Shown here: one piece after another, positions 1 through 6,073 of the stretch
Layout: every line of letters begins with the position of its first letter
Position numbering within the stretch: the first letter of the stretch is position 1
Origin: a virus
DNA: 32,746 bases
IMG/VR virus record: IMGVR_UViG_3300042731_006430
Coordinates: 1-32,746 of that record
Direction: 5' to 3' (one strand)
Made by a program: the position numbers and the translations under genes
The notes under the pieces: model-generated
Database searches by the model: none
Told to the model about the DNA's origin: nothing
What the model saw: only the letters and a program-made list of their open reading frames with translations

Positions 1-19
1 GGCGAAAAGAGGACACGAC

Positions 20-82
20 ATGAAGGTTAAATACAAATGGGAAAAATGGTGCCCTCAACCCAATCAGAGGAAAAGAAAATAA
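20..82 (+). CDS. Possible micro-ORF or C-terminal end of an upstream gene
   Basis: A 20-codon frame starts at ATG 20 behind an AGAGGA-like ribosome site and ends at TAA 80-82; the predicted peptide is Lys/Arg-rich with two Trp. The frame is open to the window edge, so it may be the tail of a longer gene. A competing frame, 37-105, has 22 codons and ends in a TAGTG overlap with the next start. I cannot decide between them, and either may be non-coding leader. Confidence 0.22.
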   Translation: MKVKYKWEKWCPQPNQRKRK

Positions 83-104
83 AGGAAATCATCAGGAGGT
101 TGTA

Positions 105-464
105 GTGAGTCTACTCGCGAAATTTATCGTGGTGATGGGCACTTTTCTTCTCTTCTGGCTATCAGTAGTCTACCTCACCAGGAAGACCCCGGTCAGGGAA
201 AAACCCAAAGGACATATAGACCCGACTTACCTGGACGAAGTATACGCAAAAGCCGCTGCTCGGAGGGATAAACTAGAACACCTGGGAAAGAAGAAACGCC
301 AACAGTACCGTGGAGTAGACGCTTATAGGTGTATGGGATGTGGAGAGGTTGGGGCACCATGGTCCTGGCTTCCTGCTACAGGGGTGGATCTAGACGAGGT
401 TGAGGAAGACATCATCCACAATGTTTGTCCTTGTGGTGGTGTAATTGTTTTGATTGATGACTGA
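105..464 (+). CDS. Membrane-anchored small zinc-ribbon protein
   Basis: The start is GTG 105, chosen because AGGAGG lies 7 nt upstream. Residues about 5-25 form one hydrophobic helix followed by a basic stretch, which predicts an N-terminal membrane anchor with the bulk of the protein on the cytoplasmic side. The C-terminal half carries a C-x2-C pair (CMGC) and, about 30 residues later, a CPCGG pair, the four ligands of a rubredoxin-like zinc ribbon. The family is not recognised. It opens the run of small accessory genes and is followed after 13 nt by the next start. Topology and zinc binding are inferred from sequence pattern only. Confidence 0.75.
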   Translation: MSLLAKFIVVMGTFLLFWLSVVYLTRKTPVREKPKGHIDPTYLDEVYAKAAARRDKLEHLGKKKRQQYRGVDAYRCMGCGEVGAPWSWLPATGVDLDEVEEDIIHNVCPCGGVIVLIDD

Positions 465-477
465 TAAGGAGTCTATT

Positions 478-720
478 ATGGTGGGAGTAAATTTAGTTTT
501 GGATGGAGATGGGGCCTTTCCAGAGATGGAAGACGCGACGATTCATCATTTCAAAGGATTCACCCTCTCTGCTCTCAAAGGCGGGATGACTAGTGGTAAG
601 CCATCAGTAGCAGTGATGCTTAAATTGGACGATGGTTCCTATGTCATGGCCGAGGCTTCCCTGCGGCAGTTGTTGGCCGCTGTAGATGTTCTGAAGGAGA
701 AGTACAAAGACGACTTGTAA
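478..720 (+). CDS. Small conserved-looking protein of unknown function
   Basis: The start is placed at ATG 478 because AAGGAG sits 6-7 nt upstream; in-frame TTG 454 and ATG 457 lack such a site and would overlap the previous gene. The product is 80 residues: an N-terminal acidic strand segment, a central beta-rich part containing LDDGSYVMAEASLRQ, and a C-terminal amphipathic helix. This resembles small phage proteins in which a regulated-value strand pair precedes one helix, but I do not recognise the family. No Cys cluster, signal peptide or membrane segment is present. Its position between two zinc-ribbon genes suggests an accessory, early-type role. Confidence 0.7.
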   Translation: MVGVNLVLDGDGAFPEMEDATIHHFKGFTLSALKGGMTSGKPSVAVMLKLDDGSYVMAEASLRQLLAAVDVLKEKYKDDL

Positions 721-740
721 TTGATTGTGAGGAAACTTTC

Positions 741-962
741 ATGTCCATCATTGTCTACGGCGGAGACAGGGCCAGGGTTGAACAACAGCTAAATTGCCAG
801 CACCAGTGGCATGGTCCCTGTATCGATTGGGTTAGCCGCTATTATAAGTGTGTCCAGTGTTATTGTATGGAAAGAGATTTGAATTCCATTGAAGAGTATT
901 GGCAGGTTCTGCGAGATCAAGATCAGCCTGATGATTCTGCTGAACCTGGTCGAGGTCTTTAA
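741..962 (+). CDS. Cys/His-rich mini-protein, probable zinc binder
   Basis: This 73-residue product starts at ATG 741 behind a GAGGAAA site. Ligand-like residues are C19 and H21 (CQHQW) and the later YKCVQCYC cluster, a pattern that fits a compact C/H-x2 zinc knuckle. The tail is acidic and polar. The next gene overlaps its stop by one base, so the two are probably translationally coupled. The family is not recognised; zinc binding is inferred from residue spacing. Confidence 0.7.
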   Translation: MSIIVYGGDRARVEQQLNCQHQWHGPCIDWVSRYYKCVQCYCMERDLNSIEEYWQVLRDQDQPDDSAEPGRGL

Positions 963-1234
963 TGGCATCGTTTTATCCAAATAGACGAGGAAAATTACTG
1001 GGCGCTAAGCAGGAATTTTCGCCATCCAATAGTGTTTCAATCCCTAACGGATTTTGTACACAGTGTCGCCAATGCCGGTTTTGGTTGAAAATCGGAGAGA
1101 TTGTCGATTCAGAGATGGAAGCGACCTACTCGATCAAAGCGTGCATAAGGAAAGCTGCGGGCGTAGAATTCAAGGTAACGAATTCTACATGTCCTGAATA
1201 TGCAACGCGCCCATGGTGGAGGTTTTGGTCATGA
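962..1234 (+). CDS. Cys-rich mini-protein of unknown function
   Basis: A 90-residue product whose ATG overlaps the preceding stop by one base (TAATG). Cysteines occur as CTQCRQC, then single Cys near residues 60 and 78, enough for one structural zinc site. The C-terminus is aromatic (RPWWRFWS). There is no membrane segment. It is probably made by coupled re-initiation after the gene before it. Function unknown. Confidence 0.68.
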   Translation: MASFYPNRRGKLLGAKQEFSPSNSVSIPNGFCTQCRQCRFWLKIGEIVDSEMEATYSIKACIRKAAGVEFKVTNSTCPEYATRPWWRFWS

Positions 1235-1497
1235 AAATAATAATGGCCAGAATCGGGCGATTCTTCCATTCTTTGTGGTGGGGCCTTCGTCCGTGGAGGT
1301 GGAATAAAGTAGTTTGCCAATCAGTCACCCATTATGATGTAACCCCAGGAAAGTACGGAATAACGCTCATAGCTTGTACGTGTAAGAAGGAATGGTACAG
1401 AAGACCGGGATACGACGAAACTGAATTAGTGTCGGTGCACCGGCTCAACAAATTGGTAGATGAATATCAGAAGTCTAAAAAGGGAACAAATGACTGA
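1231..1497 (+). CDS. Small Trp-rich protein of unknown function
   Basis: The start ATG 1231 overlaps the previous TGA (ATGA) and has GGAGG about 9 nt upstream; the in-frame ATG 1213 is less well placed. The 88-residue product begins with an amphipathic, Trp-rich, basic segment (residues 1-30) that could associate with membrane or nucleic acid. A beta-rich part with three Cys follows, including CTCKKEW. The C-terminus is a basic helix. Not recognised. Confidence 0.68.
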   Translation: MKIIMARIGRFFHSLWWGLRPWRWNKVVCQSVTHYDVTPGKYGITLIACTCKKEWYRRPGYDETELVSVHRLNKLVDEYQKSKKGTND

Positions 1498-1639
1498 GAG
1501 ATGTAAAGTCTGTGATTTGAAACACCCTGGTGGCAACGTTGGCAGTGAGGGTCAAAACGAGCCACTTTGCTTTGATTGCTACCGCTGGGGGTGGCGCTGC
1601 CCGGTATTAATTGTACTTGGAATATATTTAGATGACTAA
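1490..1639 (+). CDS. 49-residue zinc-ribbon mini-protein
   Basis: Too short for a usual ORF cut-off but well supported: ATG 1490 has AAGGGA upstream, overlaps the end of the preceding gene and is itself overlapped by the next start at 1632. The product has two C-x2-C pairs, CKVC near residue 5 and CFDC near residue 27, plus a further Cys near 37, ending in a hydrophobic stretch. This is the ligand layout of a small zinc ribbon. Function unknown. Confidence 0.6.
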   Translation: MTERCKVCDLKHPGGNVGSEGQNEPLCFDCYRWGWRCPVLIVLGIYLDD

Positions 1640-1865
1640 ACGATTCTACTGGACTACTTTACCTCACTATGCCGCTTATTGTGAGGTCTGTGGTTGGGAG
1701 TGTACTGCTAAGAATGCCCAGGGCTTAGCTGCCCAACATCACGACAGAACTGGACACAAAGTGACTGTTGAGGTATGTAGGACGATAGTGTACGAAAAGA
1801 AAGAGGACTACGATAAATGGACCAAAGAGATGAAGAAAAAGAAAAATTCGAAGTCGAAAAAATAA
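1632..1865 (+). CDS. C2H2-like zinc-finger mini-protein
   Basis: 77 residues. CEVC at about 17-20 followed by a further Cys and then paired histidines (QHH and GH about 6 residues apart) fits a C2H2-type finger. The C-terminus is almost pure Lys/Glu/Ser, suggesting nucleic-acid or RNA contact. The start overlaps the preceding micro-gene by 8 nt. Its 3' end is overlapped by 49 nt by the NADAR gene in another frame, an unusually long overlap. The DNA- or RNA-binding role is inferred. Confidence 0.68.
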   Translation: MTKRFYWTTLPHYAAYCEVCGWECTAKNAQGLAAQHHDRTGHKVTVEVCRTIVYEKKEDYDKWTKEMKKKKNSKSKK

Positions 1866-2545
1866 AGGAATACATCAAGTCCTGTTGGAGGGAAGGCCTA
1901 AAAGAATACAGGGTTTTTGAGATAAAGGGTACTGAAAAAATAAAGGATAATTTAAAGCTTCAAACTAGCAAGGCACTGGAAGAACTGCTGGGCGCAAACG
2001 AAGCATCCGAAATCCACATTTCTGTTGAAGTAGACAAGCAGGATCCACAAAAGCTAAATGTTAATTTTTATGGTCCGCGATACATACTGAGGAAACTTGA
2101 AGGTATGACCGGTAAAATAGAGATCTTGGAATTTAAGGATGAATACGAATTTTTGAGCAATTTTTACTATTCGCCGTTCACATACAAGGACAAGAAGTAC
2201 AGCACCGTAGAACACGCCTACCAGTCTTTCAAAACACTAGATGAAAGACAGCGGAATCGTATATGGCTTGCGGAGTCACCAAACCGAGCCAAGAGACTGG
2301 GCAGGCAGGTGGATGTCCGGGAAGACTGGGAGGACATAAAGTTGGGCCTGATGTTAGACCTGGTAAGAGCTAAATTTCAGCAAAATCCTAAATTGGCGCA
2401 GAGACTGATCGGTACCGGAAACGCAAATCTGGTTGAAGGCAACAACTGGGGTGATACTTACTGGGGCGCTTGCCAGGGTTGGGGCGAGAATCACCTGGGT
2501 AAGATACTGATGCAGGTAAGGGACGAAATGCAGGAGGATAAATGA
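1817..2545 (+). CDS. NADAR-domain protein (YbiA-like N-glycosidase / ADP-ribose processing)
   Basis: Residues about 103-238 match the NADAR (YbiA/DUF1768) fold. Visible blocks are the FLSNFYYSPF strand, the STVEHAYQSFK block with its catalytic-region Glu-His, the AKRLGR turn, the DWEDIK helix, the AKF helix and the closing WGDTYWG motif. The family hydrolyses N-glycosidic bonds in riboflavin intermediates, and some members remove ADP-ribose from guanine in DNA, opposing DarT-type toxins. Phage copies could therefore counter ADP-ribosylation defence; this is inference. Residues 1-100 form an extra helical and beta N-terminal region not typical of short NADAR proteins. The gene overlaps its neighbour by 49 nt and couples to the next through ATGA. 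Confidence 0.88.
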   Translation: MDQRDEEKEKFEVEKIKEYIKSCWREGLKEYRVFEIKGTEKIKDNLKLQTSKALEELLGANEASEIHISVEVDKQDPQKLNVNFYGPRYILRKLEGMTGKIEILEFKDEYEFLSNFYYSPFTYKDKKYSTVEHAYQSFKTLDERQRNRIWLAESPNRAKRLGRQVDVREDWEDIKLGLMLDLVRAKFQQNPKLAQRLIGTGNANLVEGNNWGDTYWGACQGWGENHLGKILMQVRDEMQEDK

Positions 2546-2832
2546 TCACTCCAGAAGATCGTAGGGATCCGAGATTTTCCGGTTATACTGACTTATCCAT
2601 CCTTGGGACTAAGCTCGTCGAAAGTCTCACTGATGACGTGTTGTCTATTCTGCTCCGTTCTATGGTTGACTGTGCAGGACCAGAACACACGCCCGAATTT
2701 CGGGCCATTCATACACTCATGGGATCCGACACTAATCCCACTTGGATCATGGCGCGGGTCATTGACGAGTTGCAGGCCAGGAGGATGCTTGGAGCAGAGG
2801 CGTGTGATACTTTTAGGAAGGTATGGGCATGA
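2542..2832 (+). CDS. Small helical protein of unknown function
   Basis: 96 residues. ATG 2542 overlaps the NADAR stop (ATGA) and follows GGAGGAT, so it is coupled to that gene. Predicted mostly helical, with no obvious motif, signal or membrane segment. It is placed directly between NADAR and another small helical protein, so it may belong to the same functional pair, but nothing in the sequence shows its job. Confidence 0.72.
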   Translation: MITPEDRRDPRFSGYTDLSILGTKLVESLTDDVLSILLRSMVDCAGPEHTPEFRAIHTLMGSDTNPTWIMARVIDELQARRMLGAEACDTFRKVWA

Positions 2833-3026
2833 ACAAATTTTACAAATCCCTCACCGTGTCTTTGACTCTGGAGGAATGGGATTTATTTCTGGCTGCTGCC
2901 GAGCACGGCTTGGACCATGGTTCTTTTAGTCGTGAAGAAATTAAGGATATCGGTCGGATCTTGGGGATTATTGGTGCCAGGATAGTGAAGGAGAAAGAAA
3001 ACAAGAAGCAAGGACGAAAGAAATAA
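2829..3026 (+). CDS. Small helical protein with basic tail
   Basis: I chose ATG 2829 because it overlaps the previous TGA and sits 7 nt after AGGAAGG; the in-frame ATG 2823 is too close to that site. The 65-residue product has a hydrophobic helical core (LTVSLTLEEWDLFLAAAEHG) and a Lys-rich C-terminus. Such short proteins occur widely in phage accessory regions, but I do not recognise a family. Confidence 0.68.
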   Translation: MNKFYKSLTVSLTLEEWDLFLAAAEHGLDHGSFSREEIKDIGRILGIIGARIVKEKENKKQGRKK

Positions 3027-3044
3027 CCCTAAGGAGGGAGTAAG

Positions 3045-3332
3045 ATGAGTTTGTGGGGAGAATGGACGTGTCCCCATTGTGGTAGGTATTGGGAAGGAGG
3101 GATAGGTTATTTTGCAAGTGAACACCCGAGCGGTAAAGAGGTCTGGGATCGAATAGCCAAGATTTGCGGTTGTAAATCGAAGATGACTGAACAGGATGCT
3201 AAAGAAGCTAAAATATTTTTTGTTGTAAATACGGATAACAATAGCGCTGCTTCAAGCAGTGTAGAAATGAAGATAAAACCAGTGACGTGGGAGTCCATCC
3301 AGGAAAAAGTACGAAGTAGGCTAGGAGGATAG
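3045..3332 (+). CDS. Zinc-ribbon mini-protein
   Basis: 95 residues, ATG 3045 after AAGGAGGGAG. The N-terminus has TCPHC at about residues 8-12 and a later CGC near 40-43, sufficient for a four-ligand zinc site in the first 45 residues. The C-terminal half is a polar linker and one helix. Family not recognised; it is part of the Cys-rich mini-protein cluster. Confidence 0.7.
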   Translation: MSLWGEWTCPHCGRYWEGGIGYFASEHPSGKEVWDRIAKICGCKSKMTEQDAKEAKIFFVVNTDNNSAASSSVEMKIKPVTWESIQEKVRSRLGG

Positions 3333-3336
3333 CATA

Positions 3337-3705
3337 GTGATCCCACTAATCAAGTCGGAATGGAAAAAGTATAGAGATTTTTGGCTATTAGTTGACTCCA
3401 ATGATCGGGTGTGGGCAAGGGTCAACTCATACCTTCATTATTCATGCAGTTTGACCGAATTTATGACTGAATCTGGGGATCACAGAGAACAAGGACCTCG
3501 TTTTACGGAATTGGATTCAGCCAAGTGTTATGCTGAAAGAACGTGGGGTCCTAATCATCATTTGGACCTCTTCCGGCTTTCGCTCATTGGGTTGAAACCG
3601 GAAGAGCGGATCGAATTCTTCGAAGCTATTATGGAAGGCTACTGCAAGCACTGCGGGTACGAGACACCTGAGGGTAAAGAATGCTATTGTGAGAGGGATG
3701 AATAA
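3337..3705 (+). CDS. Protein of unknown function with C-terminal zinc knuckle
   Basis: The start is GTG 3337, about 9 nt after AGGAGG. The 122-residue product has a beta-rich N-terminal half with an aromatic strand (RDFWLLVDSNDRVWARV), a helical middle and a compact C-terminal CKHCG-x8-CYC cluster. The last 15 residues look like a detachable zinc knuckle. Not recognised. Confidence 0.7.
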   Translation: MIPLIKSEWKKYRDFWLLVDSNDRVWARVNSYLHYSCSLTEFMTESGDHREQGPRFTELDSAKCYAERTWGPNHHLDLFRLSLIGLKPEERIEFFEAIMEGYCKHCGYETPEGKECYCERDE

Positions 3706-3721
3706 GGGAAAGGGATAGGAC

Positions 3722-3973
3722 ATGAAATTCAACATTTCGTTCAAAACTCCGGATGCTTCCGAAAGAGCAGCTTCAGAAAACGCCTATAACCTCGCCGATT
3801 TGACTGTAGATGATTTTGATGGCATGTCGGACGAAGAGACAGAACAAGTACTGGAGCAGAAGGAGAAGGAAATAGAGGAATTCCTAGAAGCTTGGATTAG
3901 TTACGGTGAGTATATCACTATCGAATTTGACACTGAAGCCAAGACGGCTACAGTAAGGAGGAGTAACCCCTGA
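3722..3973 (+). CDS. Small acidic protein of unknown function
   Basis: 83 residues, strongly acidic in the middle (the DDFDGMSDEETEQVLEQ region) with a beta strand at each end (MKFNISFKT and YITIEFDTEAKTATV). The acidic helix flanked by strands suggests a DNA-mimic-like or protein-interaction role, but that is speculation. The final codons contain AAGGAGG, which acts as the ribosome site for the next gene and its CTG start. Confidence 0.68.
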   Translation: MKFNISFKTPDASERAASENAYNLADLTVDDFDGMSDEETEQVLEQKEKEIEEFLEAWISYGEYITIEFDTEAKTATVRRSNP

Positions 3974-4158
3974 CTGAGGAAGAAAAATATAAGCTGCATG
4001 GTATCTGTTATCGTTCAAAACTAGGACAGCCGATTACCGAGGAAGAAAATAAGTGGATACAAAAGATGTATAAGAAGTACCCCGATGAGTATAAGGTCGT
4101 CCAGGAAAAAGCAGCTAAAGAAGCTATGGAATCTGTAAATCCTTTCAACCGGAAATAA
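3970..4158 (+). CDS. Short gene with probable CTG start codon
   Basis: A 62-codon frame lies between TAA 3964-3966 and TAA 4156-4158. There is no ATG, GTG or TTG at its start. CTG 3970 overlaps the previous TGA (CTGA) and sits 8 nt after a perfect AGGAGG (3956-3961), exactly where a start should be. The only in-frame ATG near the middle (4069) has no ribosome site. The product is helical, polar and Lys/Glu-rich. The frame fills an otherwise empty 186-nt gap in a tightly packed region. Confidence 0.55.
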   Translation: MTEEEKYKLHGICYRSKLGQPITEEENKWIQKMYKKYPDEYKVVQEKAAKEAMESVNPFNRK

Positions 4159-4159
4159 C

Positions 4160-4477
4160 ATGCCAGACTTGCGTGCTTGTCAAAAATGTGCTATCGTTAA
4201 CGAATCGGTGGAACTTTATTATCACGACGAAAGGCTGCTGAAGCCAGAGTATTTATGTACTAAGTGCCAGAAACAGGCCTTCCACGTTTGGATAAAATTG
4301 ATGCTCCTCGCCATAACGACCGACGATAAAAGCAAATTAAGAGAGAACATCGATGACCTGAGGGTCAAGACAGAGGCCATGGCTAAGAAGAACAGGATCA
4401 CTGAAGACTACTGGACGAAAGCCATCACCTATGAAGTCAACCAAATTTTGGGGAAGAAAAATGTGCCAAGCGAGTGA
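4160..4477 (+). CDS. Zinc-ribbon protein with helical tail
   Basis: 105 residues beginning 2 nt after the preceding stop. CQKC (7-10) and CTKC (33-36) give a clear two-knuckle zinc ribbon over residues 1-40, followed by a hydrophobic helix and a charged helical C-terminus. The spacing is like small phage zinc ribbons that bind host RNA polymerase or nucleic acid, but no specific family is recognised. It overlaps the next gene by 17 nt. Confidence 0.72.
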   Translation: MPDLRACQKCAIVNESVELYYHDERLLKPEYLCTKCQKQAFHVWIKLMLLAITTDDKSKLRENIDDLRVKTEAMAKKNRITEDYWTKAITYEVNQILGKKNVPSE

Positions 4478-4724
4478 CGACTATAAAGAATATAAAGCCA
4501 TCAACCAAAGTATAGCCGAAGGGGATAAACTAAGAAAATACATATCTGGCGTCTTCTTTGTTTGTCCCTCCTGCAGCCGCAAAGCCTTTGATGGTAAGAC
4601 ACCAGACGATCCGGCTGAAGAGTTAGTTATGCGGGTAGGCGATGAGTTGACTTGCTGTTGGTGCGATGCCACTTTTACTTTATGCCTGACTACTACAGAT
4701 AGCCGGTTTGACTTTGAGGAGTGA
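4461..4724 (+). CDS. Zinc-ribbon mini-protein
   Basis: I place the start at ATG 4461, 5 nt after GGGGAAG, rather than the in-frame ATG 4431 inside the previous gene. The 87-residue product has CPSC (about 35-38) and CCWC (about 65-68), a classic two-knuckle zinc ribbon separated by an acidic loop. The C-terminus is acidic. Function unknown. Confidence 0.7.
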   Translation: MCQASDDYKEYKAINQSIAEGDKLRKYISGVFFVCPSCSRKAFDGKTPDDPAEELVMRVGDELTCCWCDATFTLCLTTTDSRFDFEE

Positions 4725-4728
4725 AAAG

Positions 4729-4935
4729 ATGTCCGACGTCCAAATCATCAGGAATTGTGAAGACTGTCCTCTATTGCACCTCTTGATCCAGGGTGACGGG
4801 CATATCTGCAAACACCCTACCTTTCCTGAAGGGATGATCATCGATCTATCACACCACGTGCCGCCTCCACCTGATTGCCCTTTGCGCAAGAAAGACCTGC
4901 GCGTATACATCGACAAAAGACTGAAAAACCCCTAG
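4729..4935 (+). CDS. Cys-rich mini-protein of unknown function
   Basis: ATG 4729 follows GAGGAG; the in-frame TTG 4708 is less likely. The 68-residue product has CEDCPLL near residue 10, CKHP near 28 and PPPDCPL near 50. This four-Cys layout with Pro-Leu after the Cys is common in small phage and MGE proteins of unknown function. It is the last gene before the promoter at 4946. Confidence 0.7.
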   Translation: MSDVQIIRNCEDCPLLHLLIQGDGHICKHPTFPEGMIIDLSHHVPPPPDCPLRKKDLRVYIDKRLKNP

Positions 4936-4945
4936 ACTAAATTAC

Positions 4946-4973
4946 TTGACAAAACCACCCTCGGTGGTATAAG
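4946..4973 (+). promoter_or_regulatory. Sigma70-like promoter with operator-like inverted repeat
   Basis: The -35 box TTGACA (4946-4951) is perfect and the -10 box TATAAG (4968-4973) has one mismatch, with a 16-nt spacer. A perfect 6-bp inverted repeat, ACCACC-CTC-GGTGGT (4954-4968), fills the spacer and touches the -10 box, which could be an operator. It lies 43 nt upstream of the gene at 5016 and is the clearest promoter in the window. Confidence 0.7.
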
Positions 4974-5015
4974 TTCCCCAGACCAATTTCCACGACCCAA
5001 CAAAAGGAGGAGGTC

Positions 5016-5795
5016 ATGGCTACTGAAAACGGAAAACGGGCACTGCACGCTCTACTGGCTGTCGAGTCGGACCTCAAAGGGGAATTCGACAAGATCGTGG
5101 TGGAAGCAAAGAAAACCTTCAAGGACAAGCAGAAGCATTTCGAGTCCTGGCACCGGACCTTGAAGATGAAGGATCAGACCCGAGAGCAGGAGGAAGCCGC
5201 TGGTGAAGAATACCAGGCCATGGTGACCACTGTTCCGGCCAAGCTGGAGTACACCGGCAAGGCTTTTGCCAAGTACATGGATGCCTTGTTCCAGAAAGAG
5301 ATGACCAACCAGACGGCCAATGCAGACCTGGTAGTCGATGGTGACGTCATCGCCCAGCAGGTACCGGCTACCTGTTTGCTGGCCCTGGAAAACAAGCTCA
5401 AGATGTATCGGTCCATGGTCGAGTTGATCCCGACCTGGGCACCGGGCATCGAGTGGGTACCCGATTCAGCCCAGGGCGAGGGTGTATTCCGGGCCAAGCA
5501 CCCGGAAACTGCTCTGAAGACGGAGCAGATCCTCAAGCCCTTCACGCTGTACGAGGCCACCCCAGAGCATCCGGCCCAGGTGGACAAGTTGACCGAGCAG
5601 GTATCGGTCGGACTTTTCACCCGGCAGAAGTGGACGGGTACCATCTCACCCGCGCAGAAGTCCAGGCTGCTGGGCACCATCGACAACGTCATTCGCTCTG
5701 TCAAGCAGGCGAGGATGAAGGCCAATGAGACCGAAATCATCTCTGGCCAGATCGGTGAGAAGCTGTTTGATAAGATCATCAATGCAGTGAAGTGA
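5016..5795 (+). CDS. Conserved phage/bacterial protein of unknown function (DUF7873-like)
   Basis: 259 residues, ATG 5016 after AAAGGAGGAGG. I recognise blocks shared with a family of unknown function found in actinobacteria, cyanobacteria and phages (I believe DUF7873, not checked): an N-terminal LLAVE, a central VVDGDVIAQQVPATCLLALE followed by a hydrophobic helix and PTWAPGIEW, then FTLYEATPEHPAQ and a long C-terminal basic helix. It has no membrane segment. It is a single-gene transcription unit, with its own promoter upstream and a hairpin terminator directly after the stop. Its codons are visibly more GC-ending than its neighbours', like the capsid genes further on, which suggests high expression. 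Confidence 0.82.
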   Translation: MATENGKRALHALLAVESDLKGEFDKIVVEAKKTFKDKQKHFESWHRTLKMKDQTREQEEAAGEEYQAMVTTVPAKLEYTGKAFAKYMDALFQKEMTNQTANADLVVDGDVIAQQVPATCLLALENKLKMYRSMVELIPTWAPGIEWVPDSAQGEGVFRAKHPETALKTEQILKPFTLYEATPEHPAQVDKLTEQVSVGLFTRQKWTGTISPAQKSRLLGTIDNVIRSVKQARMKANETEIISGQIGEKLFDKIINAVK

Positions 5796-5799
5796 TCTT

Positions 5800-5868
5800 G
5801 AGGAGTCGGTTGGTTTCCTAGCCGCGCACTGGCGAATAAACTAAATCCGGCTCCTCGTTTTGTTCTTT
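5800..5868 (+). terminator. Probable rho-independent terminator (long loop)
   Basis: GAGGAGTCGG (5800-5809) pairs with CCGGCTCCTC (5847-5856) over 10 bp with one G-U, followed by a T-rich tail GTTTTGTTCTTT. It begins 5 nt after the stop at 5795. The 37-nt loop is long for a terminator, and the same bases can form an alternative H-type pseudoknot (AGGA 5801/TCCT 5816; CGGTT 5807/AGCCG 5820), so the stem may instead belong to the structured RNA that follows. Confidence 0.55.
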
Positions 5869-6073
5869 GACAAGGTGATTAGCTTTGGGCCAAACTCAGG
5901 CTCTGATGTTGGTGTGGTCGCCCCTACACGCACCAGATTTGGCTCCTCAAAACTTTATATAGGTTCAAGGGGAGTCAGACTGGAAAATTCGGGATAACGA
6001 CCGTTAGCCTAGGTGTTTTGCCCACAGCTTCATAGTCTGATCTTGCTTTCAGTTCATCGGTAGCGTATTCTAT
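5869..6073 (+). ncRNA. Structured RNA with group I intron-like core pairings (candidate 3' intron half)
   Basis: No credible ORF. Pairings seen, in order: GGGCCAAA (5887) with TTTGGCTC (5938), P4-like, enclosing TGGTG (5910)/CACCA (5931), P5-like; CTCCTC (5943) with GGGGAG (5969), P6-like, with AACTT/AGGTT inside; a TCA joint; then TCAGACT (5975) with AGTCTGA (6034), a 7-bp helix with the sequence character of group I P7, including CATAGTC on the 3' strand as in known introns. Between the P7 strands lies a hairpin GGATAAC-GACC-GTTAGCC. A convincing P3, a P1 guide and the terminal G of a group I intron were not found, so this is a candidate only. Confidence 0.5.

Noticed and set aside
2603-2929. 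ORF overlapping the genes at 2542 and 2829
   Set aside because: Out of frame with two well-initiated small genes and without its own ribosome site.
5174-5782. Minus-strand ORF opposite the gene at 5016
   Set aside because: Ser/Thr/Met-rich shadow without ribosome site; + strand frame has promoter, SD and conserved blocks.
6050-6064. D-arm-like sequence AGTTCATCGGTAG just before the tRNA 3' half, suggesting a decayed linear tRNA
   Set aside because: No acceptor strand complementary to CCCGGCC precedes it and no matching D or anticodon stem forms; the partner strands are found downstream at 6121-6151 instead.
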